64,000 bases of DNA from Aphidius gifuensis (lineage: Eukaryota > Arthropoda > Insecta > Hymenoptera > Braconidae), in contig NC_057792.1 in the NCBI RefSeq assembly GCF_014905175.1, positions 18,172,963-18,236,962 of the forward strand, in the 5' to 3' direction. A program made the position numbers and the translations under genes. Shown here in pieces: positions 36,384 to 48,500 of the stretch. The notes beneath the pieces were generated by a model, which was given only the letters and a program-made list of their open reading frames with translations, did no database searches and was not told the origin of the DNA. Each line of letters opens with the position of its first letter. The stretch's first letter is position 1.

Positions 36384-37707
36384 CTATAAGATAAAAAAGT
36401 ACAAGAAAAATACGAGAAATGCAACAACTCCTGCAACAGCTTTAATATACATTGACTTGCTGTTTAAATACGTTGCATTTTTTTTATATTTTTGCGACAT
36501 CATTGATAAGTTTTGTGATTTTGTATCCAGCTCTGAAATTAAAATCAACAAAAATATTGTTAGCTTCAACTAAATAAAAATTGAGAATTATTATTTGAAA
36601 CTAATAGCATTATATTAATAAATAATATCAACAATATTTAAAATTTTTTACCAGCTAAATAAAGCCAATAATATTACGTTTGAAATCATAGTATTGCATC
36701 ATAATAAAATTATACAATAAATTTTTTTTTTAAACATTTTTTATGACATGCAAGATTGTGAGGTATAAGTGTAATTTTAAATAATTTTATCAACAATATA
36801 AAAATTAATAACAGCAAATAATTGACTAGTAATTTTTGTTATTTAATTTTTAAAAAAATTAATAAATTCTTTTTGGACTCTTTGTGACAATTAATTCCAA
36901 AAATAAATTGATTAATTAATTTAAAAAATTACAAATATTAAAATTTAAAAAGAGTAATAAATATATGTAGTTTTTTTTCATGAAAAATTTTAATTAATCT
37001 CAGAATGATAATAATTAAATGAGGTATATTTTTTGATTGATTTAAATTACCTGATAAAATTGTTCCTCTTTGTAAAACATCATCAATATTTTGTACCATA
37101 ATTCTTTGAACATCATGTAGCTGATTATTAAGTGCATTCATATTTCTTCTTGATCTACCTCCAGAATATGATTTTTTAGCTTTTTGTATATAAATATCAA
37201 ATTCAATAAATGTATAAGGCCTTGTAACAGTATTAACACGTTTACCATATTGTACATGAAATTCTTGAGCAATATCTTCAAGATAACTGTAGGCTAATGT
37301 TTTGCTCCAATTTTTTTCACAAAGTACCAAATAACATACATCATTTTCAATCAAATAACTGCAATAAATAAATAATATAATTAACTCATTCCTTTCCTTT
37401 TTAATACCAAGGATAAAGGATTTGAAAAAAGCAATAAAAATTGAACTTACTGAAAAAGATATGGTCCTGTTTCAATGGTACATCTTGATGGTGATTGTGT
37501 GCCAAGTTTTCTAAATAGCATTTTAGCTTGATTTTGATATTCCAATATATTTTTTCCACTCTAATAAAATAATAATATTATTATTAATGTTTGTTTGTTA
37601 TTATTAATGTTATATATAATATTAAAATTAACCTGTTCGTCTTCTTGCATTGTGGCTACAAGTGGTAAGCCATCTGCTACCCTGGCAATCATTGTGAACA
37701 AAACCAT
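36384..37707 (-). CDS. Sec22: Sec22, ER-Golgi R-SNARE with longin domain
   Basis: R-SNARE for ER-Golgi vesicle fusion. Four minus-strand exons: 37707-37633, 37560-37451, 37358-37051, 36532-36384 (213 aa; human SEC22B has 215). The longin domain begins MVLFTMIARVADGLPLVATM and continues through YLIENDVCYLVLCEKNWSK and RPYTFIEFDIYIQKAKK. The SNARE motif is LNNQLHDVQRIMVQNIDDVL followed by QRGTILSELDTKSQNLS, with the zero-layer Arg in QRG. The C-terminal anchor is VAGVVAFLVFFLYFFIL. The last intron splits the SNARE motif in phase 1 (S-G/AG-L). Starts are divergent from Ubl5, about 640 bp apart. Works in the same early secretory route as Sec16 further along the window. Confidence 0.96.
36533..37050 (-). 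other. Sec22 intron 3
   Basis: 518 bp of A/T-rich intron with no additional exon in phase. Confidence 0.6.
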
Positions 37708-38343
37708 TTTGATTTATTGTTAATGTAATTTTCCTTTTTTTAATTATAATTTTACGACAAATTTGATCCCTTTTTTGTGTTTCTATTTTAATTAATTCAT
37801 AACATTAAACATTTAATTATTATTGAACTACAAAATGAAGTTACTGGCTGGGAAGTTTGTCATTCTTTACATATGAATATTTTTTTTTTGCCACATTGTC
37901 AACACATCATTGACGACCCAAAGTTCAATTATATATCAAGATGTCAAACTCTAATATTCATCAGTGTTCATCAGGTAATTATTCCGCCAGAGGGAGAAAA
38001 GAAAAAAACCCTAGAATCGAAAAATTGTTTAAAATTTAATTGTTGCTCTTGTCATATTGTTAATAAAATTTTTTAAATCAACAATTAATTATTATTTTAG
38101 ATAAGAGTATATAAATCAGGTTTAAAATTCTTGTAAGTCATAAAAAATAAATTTATTCAGTAAGTGATTACTGCGCATTTCTCACTGTCAGGCGCTGATA
38201 ACACAAAATTAACATCTTGAAATTGTTGTTTTTACTGATTGATCATATGTGTTGATTATAACCTAATTTATTATAAATAATAAATATTGACAAAGTATAA
38301 ATTACAATATTAATTTTTTTATAGATATTAAATATTTTCTAAA
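37708..38343. promoter_or_regulatory. Divergent Sec22/Ubl5 promoter region
   Basis: About 640 bp between divergent start codons. More complex segments lie at 37850-38010 and 38165-38260. A T-rich tract ending in TATAG at about 38324, shortly before the Ubl5 ATG, could be the acceptor of a 5' UTR intron. The 67-codon ORF at 37873-38076 lacks any recognisable feature. Confidence 0.4.
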
Positions 38344-38670
38344 ATGCTAGAAATAACTTGCAATGATCGACTTGGAAAAAAGGTCAGAGTCAAGTGTAAT
38401 CCAGATGACACAATTGGTGATTTAAAAAAATTAATTTCTGCTCAAACTGGTACTCATTGGGAGAAAATTGTTTTGAAGAAATGGTATACAATTTACAAAG
38501 ATCACATCAAATTACAAGATTGTATCCTTTTTATTTTAATTAATTATTTAAACAATTGTTTAAATTAAATAATCATGAAGCTTTAAATAGATAGGTATAA
38601 ATTTTTTTTCTTAACAAAAATATCAGATGAAATACATGATGGCATGAATTTGGAGTTGTATTATCAATAA
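38344..38670 (+). CDS. Ubl5: Ubiquitin-like protein 5 (Hub1)
   Basis: Ubiquitin-like modifier that binds splicing factors such as Snu66 and tunes alternative splicing; it ends in Tyr-Tyr-X, not Gly-Gly, and is not conjugated in the usual way. Exons 38344-38521 and 38627-38670 join in phase 1 (QD-Y-EIHDGMNLELYYQ) to give exactly 73 aa, the length of human UBL5, with extreme conservation (CNDRLGKKVRVKCNPDDTIG, then TGTHWEKIVLKKWYTIYKDH). The donor GTATCC is weak but is the only one that restores YEIHDGM; read-through gives a non-homologous tail. Convergent with Uck. Confidence 0.96.
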
Positions 38671-39273
38671 TACAAAAAGTAAATGCAATATTTATTTTCT
38701 ATAATAAATTCAATTGAAACAATAATCCATAATAATTATTTAAGTCTCAGCTGAAAAATAATTATTAAACTTTCATTTATAAAATCAAATACATGGGAAT
38801 TTTTTCTAAATAAAATTTTTCAAATAAAAATATTAAAACGTTGTTATTCATTTGTTGTAATATTAGAACGAAAATAAATTAAAATTTCCACAATAGAAAA
38901 ATACACTTTTATGCCTCAATTCTGTAAGAAAAATATTTTAGTTTTAAAAAGAAAATTTAAACATTTATTTAATAAAAATAATCACAAGCCAAATTTTTAT
39001 TTTTATTAAAAATAATTACATTATTGTTTTATTTATCAACTAACAATAATTTCTTTTAAATCTAGAGAATATTTAATAATCAATATAATTCAAAATAATA
39101 ATAAATCAATATTGTAAATTAAGGAGAAAAAATATATTTAAAAATAAAAAAACAATTTGAATAAACATTTAATATTTCATTTTAACAATAAATAATATAT
39201 TAAAATCTTTTAATTGAACTATATTTTATTCTAATGATATAATAATTATTTTTTTTGTTTAAATAAATTATAA
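38671..39273. other. Convergent 3' region of Ubl5 and Uck
   Basis: About 600 bp of A/T-rich 3' flank with several AATAAA motifs on each strand. No gene seen. Confidence 0.5.
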
Positions 39274-41618
39274 TTAATGAGGTCTTTTAAATAATCCTTC
39301 ACGACTTGTTGGATTTTCTGATTCAATGGCTATTCTCCCACGATTTTCAAGAAAATCTCTTATATGTTGAACAATCAATTCAATGGCAACTGCAACAAAA
39401 TAATATAAATTTTTTTCATCTTTTTATTTACCCAAGTAATTAAATTATAATAAAAAAAATTAATATTTAATAACAAATATAAACATTAACGTTAAATGAT
39501 AAATTGAAAAAAATTTTAAAAAATTAAAATTACGTTAAAATACATACATGCAATTATTAATTATTAAATGCTTAAAAAAATGAAATGAATATTTTAATAG
39601 TCTATAAAAAATTAAATATTTAAACAACGATTTGTTTTTGTTTTAAATTTTATTATTTAAAAATGTTTAATATGTAAAAATGAATGAATTTTGGCAGTTT
39701 ATAATAATAGCAATTTTTTGTTGTTTAATTTAATTCATTTTTAGTCAATTATTTTTATTAATATTATGTTATATTATTAAATCATCTGCTGAGGGTATCT
39801 GATGAAGCTGAAGTGCGTCTTAGCTGGATGTATGGATGCTGCCCGGAGCCAGAATCAGCCTTTTTTGAATGTAAAATGTCCCAGATGTGGTGCCCAATAA
39901 GATCTATAGCCACTGCAAACATACAAGACCTATGTATGTTTTGTTTTTTTTTCTTCTATTTTTAATTTTTTTTTTTTATACATTATTTTGTATAAATTTA
40001 ATTTTAGTATTCAATACGTATTTATCCCAATCACCGGGCAGCACCCAATTTTATTAATATTATTATAAATAAATTTAATGACTCATAATGATTTTAAATG
40101 ATGTTAATATTTATTTTGAATTACAAAAAAGTCTATTCTTTTTTTTATTTTTAAACATATTTAACAAATTAATTTACTGTAAAATTATCAACAAAGTAAT
40201 CCATGTTAAATATAATTTTTAATGACTGTTAATATTGTTATTGTATTATTAAATTATTATTTTTAAAATCGACTGAAGAATAGACTTTTTGTTTGATTTT
40301 TCAAAATGTAAAAATTTTTAAATGAATTAAATTGATATAAATATTAATATTTAATTAATTTTATCATAAAAAATATACAAATAATATTGAAAATAAAATT
40401 CACGTGCAAATTATTAAATATTTTACTGACCTGTATTATCAGCTCCTCTTGGAATAATAACATCAGCAAATTTTTTAGTTGGTAAACAAAATTCTTCAAA
40501 TGCTGGTTTAACATAATTCATATATTGATTAAGTACATAATCTAAATCTCTTCCACGTTCTTTAATATCTCTTGGTACTATATAAAAATATTAATTATTA
40601 TTATATTGTTGGATTTATTATGAAATAAAAATGTAAATTATAAATACCTCTTCTAGCGAGTCGAGTATCAGAGTCTGTATCCACAAAAAGTTTCATATGA
40701 AATAAATCTCTAATATTTAGAAAATAAAAAACTAATATGCCTTCAAATAACACAACATCTGCAGGATATATTGTTGTCAATTGATCCTTGATTCTATAAA
40801 AAATAATTCAACAATTATAAAGTCTTTGTTAAATTGTTTTTAAAAAATTAAATACAAAGAGCAAAATTAATCTCTAGATGAATGAATGTTTTTCTTTCTA
40901 CGATATTTATATGATGGCTAGTTAACCCTTTACTTTTAAACTTAAAAAAAAATCAATATACATTTATAAATAAATTTTAAATGATTTAAAAAAATTAATT
41001 TTAAAGCTATTTATTTAATTGGATTAAATTGATGTATCAAAACGTATTGATATGTTTAATTTCAAATATATAATTTGTAATGTACGCATTATCTTTATGA
41101 TTGCATAATTATAAAATTAATTTTGTTATTGTATTTTAATTGAGCAATAATAATATACTTACATGCTGTTTGTTTTGTAGTCATATGCTGGAATTTCACA
41201 TTTGACACCAGCAAGTATGTCCTTGAGTGTTTGAAGAATAAGATCATTATCAAAACTATCTGGATGATCAAAATTATATTGTCCTTTTTCAGCTCGTATT
41301 TTTTCAGCTGGTGTTAAATCACGATAAAAGCTGTCTTGTGATATACAAACAACTTGACGTTCCTGATGATCCATATCAACTTGACCAAGTTTTTCCATTA
41401 TCCGTTTGCATACTGTTGACTATTTTTAAAATTTATATTTCGATTAATAATGTATTTTTAAAGATAAATAATATTTTTTTTGCATATACCTTTCCACTTG
41501 CAGTACCACCAGATACACCAATGAGAAAAGGTGTTTTTGGTTCAACTCCATTGAGTTTATTTGGAAAATTAAATGAAATTTTACGATTTGTAACCATTTT
41601 CAGTGGCACATCAGCCAT
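39274..41618 (-). CDS. Uck: Uridine-cytidine kinase (UCK family)
   Basis: Phosphorylates uridine and cytidine in the pyrimidine salvage pathway. Minus-strand exons: 41618-41490, 41419-41163, 40793-40648, 40577-40431, then a last exon of 39389-39274 (264 aa) or 39912-39782 (269 aa). The P-loop is GVSGGTASGKSTVC. Conserved parts include SQDSFYR, GQYNFDHPDSFDND, YPADVVLFEGILVFY, KLFVDTDSDTRLARRV, RDIKERGRDL and VKPAFEEFCLPTKK…ADVIIPRGADN. The last exon replaces VAIELIVQHIRDFL by VAIDLIGHHIWDIL, so the product has alternative C termini. ATG 41618 (MADVPLKM) is the first ATG with a plausible context; the open frame continues upstream as Leu/Ile-rich A/T translation. Divergent from ThrRS. Confidence 0.95.
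39390..39781 (-). other. A/T-rich spacer between the two alternative last exons of Uck
   Basis: About 390 bp. It must contain the 3' UTR and polyadenylation site of the form ending at 39782, and the intron of the other form. No extra exon seen. Confidence 0.5.
39782..39912 (-). other. Uck: Alternative last exon of Uck (more proximal)
   Basis: 131 bp, acceptor TGTTTGCAG, phase matching the donor at 40431. It reads VAIDLIGHHIWDILHSKKAD…, ends SASSDTLSR and then TGA. The first 14 residues align with the distal last exon (VAIELIVQHIRDFL), so the two exons are homologous duplicates. Its Ser-rich end resembles longer UCK2 tails. G+C is near half, far above the flanking introns, supporting real coding constraint. 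Confidence 0.8.
39913..40430 (-). other. Uck intron before the alternative last exons
   Basis: 518 bp, A/T-rich. I looked for complementary arms like those in sws and saw none with G/C content. Confidence 0.5.
40794..41162 (-). other. Uck intron 2
   Basis: 369 bp A/T-rich intron; no exon found. Confidence 0.6.
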
Positions 41619-42162
41619 TGCTTGTATTTTTTTTCCATTCAATAATAATTGACGAATTAATAATTTATTTATAGCCACGATGACGTATAGTTTTATTCTT
41701 TTGTACAATTGCGTTAATAAAAAAAGAAAATTAATGAGTAAACACGGTGCAAGACTTATCAATATATCCAAGCATGGAACGTCAGGTCATGCGGGATCCA
41801 GAAATGTCGCTTTTGTTATGTGGTTAAACGTCAAACTAAGGATAAATAATAATAATATTTATAAATTATTATGTAAATAAATAAACAATCATAATCAAAA
41901 TAAACATTACCAGTATTGATTTATTTATAATAAATATTTTAACAATATAATTTGCAATAATAAACAATGAAAACAACATCAGTCTGAGCTTTTCCAATTT
42001 ATTAATTAGTAAAGGGTTGTATCCACAGCTAAGTTTACTCGATTTATTACCAGAAACAACTAGTTTGTTTATGGAACCAGGTGCACCGCAGTTTTTCCAA
42101 AACTCTCCAAAAGTTAAATTGACTGACGCTCTAAAAAATTATTCAACAATAATTAAATCAAC
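41619..42162. promoter_or_regulatory. Divergent Uck/ThrRS promoter region
   Basis: About 540 bp between the Uck ATG and the first candidate ThrRS ATG. More complex DNA at 41670-41840 and 41985-42140 probably holds the two 5' UTRs. The plus ORF 41680-41880 lies over this region and is not convincing. Confidence 0.4.
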
Positions 42163-42219
42163 ATGAACAACGACGTTGTTACTGCTGTTGAAAAACTCGA
42201 TATTAAAAAAAATGATAAG
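42163..42219 (+). other. ThrRS: Candidate cytosolic first exon of ThrRS (GC donor)
   Basis: ATG 42163 opens MNNDVVTAVEKLDIKKNDK, an acidic/basic N terminus of the kind seen on cytosolic threonyl-tRNA synthetases. A join from AAG|GC at 42219 to the acceptor at 42667 would be in phase, but the donor would be GC, not GT. Alternatively the exon is 5' UTR and translation starts at 42674. Confidence 0.35.
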
Positions 42220-42312
42220 GCACGAAACAGTAATAATTAATAAAAAAAATAAAATCCTTTTTCTATACTTTAAAATATCTAAATTGTTAGAAAAAAAAAA
42301 TTTAGTTGAATC

Positions 42313-42375
42313 ATGATTAACATATTGAAATACCGGGGTTTAATACAATCTGGTGTTAAATGGAAACATGCTTGG
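42313..42375 (+). other. ThrRS: Candidate mitochondrial-targeting first exon of ThrRS
   Basis: ATG 42313 opens 21 codons (MINILKYRGLIQSGVKWK, then HAW) ending at donor TGG|GTTTGT (42376) in phase 0. Joined to 42667 it reads on into AKMKGKDKKG without a break. The peptide is basic, has no acidic residue, and looks amphipathic, as mitochondrial presequences do. A single insect gene making both cytosolic and mitochondrial ThrRS would fit. Confidence 0.5.
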
Positions 42376-42666
42376 GTTTGTTATAAATAATCTTCACAAT
42401 TTGTTGCCTTTTATTGAGATATTGTTGATGATTATTTACTTTTTTAATAATTTTATGGGATTAACAAGTTAATTAATACATACACAAATTTCTTTAATCA
42501 ATATTAGAAATCATAACCTTAAATTTCATTTTGACCTGAATTTTTAAATACACCTGTATTGCAATTGTTTTTTATTGAAAAAAAAAGAAAAAATGATATT
42601 GTTGATGATGATTAAGGGGGAGTAGTTTAAATATTAAATTTTAATTTAATTTTTAATCACGTTACA

Positions 42667-44833
42667 GGCCAAGATGAAGGGTAAAGATAAAAAAGGAGCT
42701 GTTGATAAAAATGCAGTTGCTGAAATGAAACCATGGCCTGCATTTATTCAGGTAATTTTAAATGAGTTTACTTTTAATTAATTATTATAATTATTAAATT
42801 TATTGTTAAATAATATTGTTAATAATAATTAACAGGAAAGAATTGCACTCTGGGATAAATTGAAAGCTGAGTATGATGCAACTGTTGCAGCAAAAGTGCC
42901 AGAAGATATAACAGTAACTTTACCAGATGGAAAAGAAATTCCAGCTCAATCATGGCGTTCAACACCATATGATATTGCAAAAGGAATTAGTCAAGGTCTT
43001 GCTGATAATACAATTGTTGCTAAAGTAAATAATGAATTATGGGATCTTGATCGTCCACTTGAAACAAATTGTAAACTTGAATTAATGAAATTTGATAGTC
43101 ATGATGGTCAACAAGTATTTTGGCATTCAAGTGCTCATATACTTGGTGAAGCAATGGAACGTGTTTATGGTGGTTGTTTATGTTATGGACCACCAATTGA
43201 TAATGGTTTTTATTATGATATGTTTGTTGGTGGTGAACGTGGTATTGGACAAACTGATTTTCCATGTCTTGAAACATTATATAAAACAATTGTCAAAGAA
43301 AAACAACCATTTGAACGTTTAGAAATGAAAAAAGATGATTTATTAGAAATGTTTAAATATAATGAATTTAAAATACGTATATTAAATGAAAAAGTACATA
43401 CACCAACAACAACTGTTTATCGTTGTGGACCACTTATTGATTTATGTCGTGGTCCACATATACGTCATACTGGTAAAGTTAAAGCAATTAAAGTTACAAA
43501 AAGTTCATCAACATATTGGGAAGGTAAAGCTGATGCTGAAAGTTTACAACGTATTTATGGAATTAGTTTTCCTGATACAAAACAGCTAAAAGAATGGGAA
43601 AAATTCCAAGAAGAAGCTGCTAAACGTGATCATAGAAAAATTGGACGTGAACAAGAATTATTTTTCTTTCATGAATTATCACCTGGTTCATGTTTTTTCC
43701 AACCACGTGGTGCACATATTTATAATACACTTATTGAATTTATACGTGATGAATATAAAAAACGTGGTTTTCAAGAAGTTGTTACACCAAATATATATAA
43801 TAGTAAATTATGGCAAACATCTGGACATTGGCAACATTATGCTGATAATATGTTTTCATTTGATGTTGAAAAAGAAAAATTTGCATTAAAACCAATGAAT
43901 TGTCCTGGTCATTGTATGATATTTGATAATCGTATACGTTCATGGAGAGAATTACCATTGAGAATGGCTGATTTTGGTGTTTTACATCGTAATGAATTAT
44001 CTGGTGCATTAACTGGTTTAACAAGAGTAAGAAGATTTCAACAAGATGATGCACATATATTTTGTTCACCTGAACATATTAAAAGTGAAATGATTGGTGC
44101 GTTGGAATTTTTAAGACATGTTTATACTGTATTTGGTTTTACATTTAATCTATGTTTATCAACAAGACCAGAAAAATATCTTGGTGATATTGAAGTATGG
44201 AATCAAGCTGAAAAAGCACTTGAAGATAGTTTAAATGCATTTGGTGAACCATGGTCAATAAATCCACAGGATGGTGCATTTTATGGACCAAAAATTGATA
44301 TTACAATAATGGATGCATTAAAAAGAGCACATCAATGTGCAACAATACAACTTGATTTTCAATTACCAATTAGATTTGATTTATCATATATTAATGAACA
44401 AGGTGAAAAATCAAGACCAGTTATTATTCATCGTGCTATACTTGGTTCAGTTGAACGTATGATTGCAATATTAACTGAATCATATGCTGGTAAATGGCCA
44501 TTTTGGTTATCACCAAGACAAGTTATGGTTATACCAGTTGGTCCATCACTTGATGATTATGCATCTCAAGTTAAAGATACATTATGGAATTCTGGTTTTA
44601 TGGCTGAAGTTGATATTGATCATAGTGATACATTAAATAAAAAAATACGTAATGCACAACTTGCACAATTTAATTTTATTCTTGTTGTTGGAGAAAAAGA
44701 AAAAAGTGCTGGTACTGTTAATGTACGTACAAGAGATAATATTGTTCATGGTGAACATCCTACTGATCAACTTGTTGAAAAATTCAAAAAATTCCAGACT
44801 ACAAAAGATCGTAATTGTGAAGAAAATTTTTAA
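42667..44833 (+). CDS. ThrRS: Threonyl-tRNA synthetase (class II)
   Basis: Charges tRNA-Thr. Exons 42667-42751 (in-frame ATG 42674) and 42836-44833, phase 0; 691 aa from 42674. N-terminal TGS domain (VTLPDGKEIPAQSWRSTPYD), second-site editing domain with HSSAHILGEAMERVYGGC and the CRGPHIRHTGK region, then the class II core: motif 1 region (YKKRGFQEVVTPNIY), motif 2 (TRVRRFQQDDAHIFC) and motif 3 (RPVIIHRAILGSVERMIAIL), with zinc-site Cys/His in KPMNCPGHC. The anticodon-binding domain starts at PRQVMVIPVG. An acceptor (GTTACAG) just before the ATG shows that an upstream exon exists; two candidates are listed separately. AATAAA is at about 45009. Confidence 0.96.
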
Positions 44834-45586
44834 TTTCTTTTGACTTTAATTATTTAAAAAATTCATTGCATTTCTAGGTAATTTATTTATTTACCATGCA
44901 TTTTTTTTTTTTTATTTTTTTTTTTTCGACACCTATAAAGCTTGATTAAATATTTTTGCAATTTGTAAACAATATTTCTATATAAAATGTACCAATCATT
45001 TGATTTTCAATAAAAAAAAAAAATTACTAAAAATAAACATTGTTATTATTTTTTAATTTAAAATTGATGAAACCTTTTTTTTGGGTCTAGCTATTTTTAA
45101 AATTACCTGCAAATATTAAGTATAATATTAACAAATAAATAACACTATTTTTATTATGATATTTTCATTTATATTTTATCATCAACAATAGAATAATAAT
45201 AAACAAGAACCGATGATACAACAAAATCCAATAAATCAAATTTAACATTATTTGATTTTATGATTAACTTCACAGTAATAATTGATTGTAGTTTAAAAAA
45301 AAAAAAACAAAAAATATTTGATTATTTATTTTTTCATTATTGAATTTATTACTTATAGAAGTGCAATTAAATTTTTCTTAACTATGTTCACGTAATTGGC
45401 CTATTTTATATTCAATATTTTGCTCATGCTTAAATCTTTGTATAATTATCAATTTTTTTATTTCAACAAAGAGTTAACTATTAATTAACTCAGTCTATTT
45501 AAATTACATATTAAAAAAATTTTACCATATCCTTGTCAATATTTATTATGACTATTTAATTATTTTTATTATTCAATTATTGTAAT
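44834..45586. other. Convergent 3' region of ThrRS and Sec16
   Basis: About 750 bp of 3' UTR/intergenic DNA. AATAAAAAAA at about 45009 is a probable ThrRS polyadenylation signal. No ORF or RNA gene. Confidence 0.5.
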
Positions 45587-48500
45587 TTAATTATGTCGAT
45601 TAGAATTTCCTTCTTGTGTTGTATTTTCTTTATTTGGAATTGGCATCATTCCTGGTGTTAAAAAATTAATCGGTGTGTTTGTATTGTTTACTGAAAAATT
45701 AACAATTATATTCTTTTAAATTTAATCCAATTTAAATATTGAATGATAATTAAATATTTAATTATTATTTATATTAATTTTTTAAATTTATTATATGGTA
45801 CTTACTTGGAGAAGGATTAAAAAGTTGTGGTGATGATGATGCCATTGGTGTTATTGGTGATGTAGCTGGTGTTGGAACAATTAAATTTGATCCATTATTT
45901 TTATTACCACCAGGATTCATAACATCAATATAATTAGCACGCATTGATCTTCCTTTTTGAAGTTTAAACATATTACCACTAGATACTATTTTTGAACTAT
46001 TAATCATTGCTGAATGATCCTCAATCGGCTCATTTTTAATTGGTGTATTTTGTTCAATAATTGATGTTGAATTTTGATGTAAATTTATATTTTTAGCTTT
46101 TGGTGGTGGTGGAGCTACATTCGAAGAACCACTATCATCATTGTCATCTTTATTTTTCCATTTTTGTGCAACTGAATCCCATACAATCTGCAATTAAAAA
46201 TTTATTCATATTTTTTTGTTTTAATTGGTATTATTAATTAAATTTTTGTAATAATTACCGCTGGATTATTGTCGTCTGGTAGGATCATTTGATTTTTTGG
46301 TTTAAGTGAAAGTTTACTAAATAAACCATTGAACCATGAGCCACCATCAGCAGTTTGTGATTTTTTTTTATCAATTTGTTTATCATTATTTTTAGTTGAA
46401 TTATCATTTTTTGTATTGATATTTGTTTTTGGCTTATCCAATAAATCAAGTTCTTCTAAGGGATCATACTGCTTGCCACGAGAAGGCCCCATTGATATTT
46501 GTGATTGAGGCTGTAATGAAAAACTCGAATAATCATCGCGGATCTACTTGAATAAAAATATTATAATTTCCATAGATATTATTAGAGTATTTTATTTATT
46601 TAAAACTTCATATATATATATATTTTTTTCAATACTGTATTTATACAATAACTATTATTATTATATTTTTTTTTAAATGAAGTTTTACAATAATGATAAA
46701 TTGTATTTTGAATAAAACGAAAATAAAAAAATAATATTTCTCTTCTTCAATGAAAAATGTAATTTTATAATTGAATAAAATAAAAACATTTAATAGAATT
46801 TAATCAGCTTTATTCCATGATTTTTTGTATAACATATTATTAATTTAATATGCTGATTATATTTATGCTTTCTTACACCAATTTTTAGTATACTTATCAT
46901 GTTTGTAAAATGAAATTATTATTAATTTTTTAAAATTAAATTAACCATCAATTATTGGGGCATCAATGTCAAATGTTTTTGATATATTTTTATGATTTTT
47001 TAATGGAGTATCAATGTTAAATGTTCCATCAAATATAATTGGTTTGTATCTTAATTTTTTGTGAATTTGTTGCTTCAAATCATCAGCTGCCCATGCATCA
47101 ACAGTATCACAAATAACATCTTTTTTTCTAATATGAGGTGCAATTCTAACAATTTTTTTTTCATCAAAATTACAATATTCTTTAAATGTTTGATCATTAT
47201 TATTTAATTTAATGGGTTTTGAATTAATTGGTACTGATGGTAAACAGGTTGATAGATGATCAAGTGTTAAGTGACTCATTTGAATATCTAAATCTGATTT
47301 TATATTTATATTATTGTTACCCGTTGTATTTTCATTGTCATTGGTAATTTCATTAATGGGCTTGTCTAATTTTGGTTTACACATTTTAAATTCAATTGGA
47401 TATGATGATGGTGGTTTGATAAATCTTCCATCAATTTTTTTTGTTAATTTAAGTTTTTTTAAATCATCAATTTTTGGATAATCTGTTGTTAATTTTGGAT
47501 ATTTAATTATTTTTTTTGTTTTTTCATATTTATTTTCAACTGATGAATTAATATTATTTTCATTATTGATTGAATTTGCTTTACAATTTATCAAAATATT
47601 TTCATTATTTATTTTACGACGACGTAACATGTTCACGGGATGCTGTGTCATCATTTCATCCAATGAAGATTCATTAGTTGAATTATAATTTGATGTAGAA
47701 ATACTTACTTTTGTTGGAGCCGCTGTTTTTTCCTTTTCCAACAACGAAAATAAAATGTAAGCATGAATAAAAAAAATAAAATAAATATATAAAGTTAAAA
47801 AATATATTAATTATTTCAATTTCTTTCTATTCAAATTAAAAAAAATAAAACAATAATGGTATAATTTTAGATTTAAAAAATAGAAAATTTACTAAAAGCT
47901 TACCTCATAGTTCCATTCACTTGTTGGTTCTGATCTAGAATCAACGTCGGCTTGAACTGGTTGATTATATTGCCATTGATTATATTGATTTGCATTGTGT
48001 TCTGGACTTTGATTTACAGATTGAATATTTTGATCAGCATTAAAAGTATCTTGAACATTTGCATGTGAAGATGATATCCATTGTTCTTGTTGCATATCAG
48101 TAGTTGAAGCTTCCATAACTGGTTCAGCTGTATTATCATATTGCAATTGATTATTTGGATAATTCCATTGATTTTGTGATTGTTGTTGTGGCTGCTGTTG
48201 CTGTTCTTCTTGATAATGTTGTTCATCTTGTTGCTGTTGTTGTTGTTGATAATGTTGATGCTGAATTTCATAATTATTAGCATCTTGATTTTGTATATGA
48301 TGATTATCTTCATAATTAACTTCATCATTACTTTCAAATCTTTGAATAATTTCTTGTAAATTATTAATCCAATTTAATGACATATCATCAGCTGAATCTT
48401 TATAAGTTGGATCATGAAATTTAACACGATCACTCATAGTATATACATCATTAATAAATGATTTTTTATATTTTGATGGTTCATTAATAATTTTAATAGC

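Noticed and set aside
37873..38076. 67-codon ORF between Sec22 and Ubl5
   Set aside because: No domain and no phase-compatible splice into Ubl5; probably promoter DNA.
41680..41880. 66-codon plus-strand ORF overlapping the Uck 5' region
   Set aside because: Overlaps the promoter/5' UTR of Uck on the other strand; no family resemblance or splice sites.
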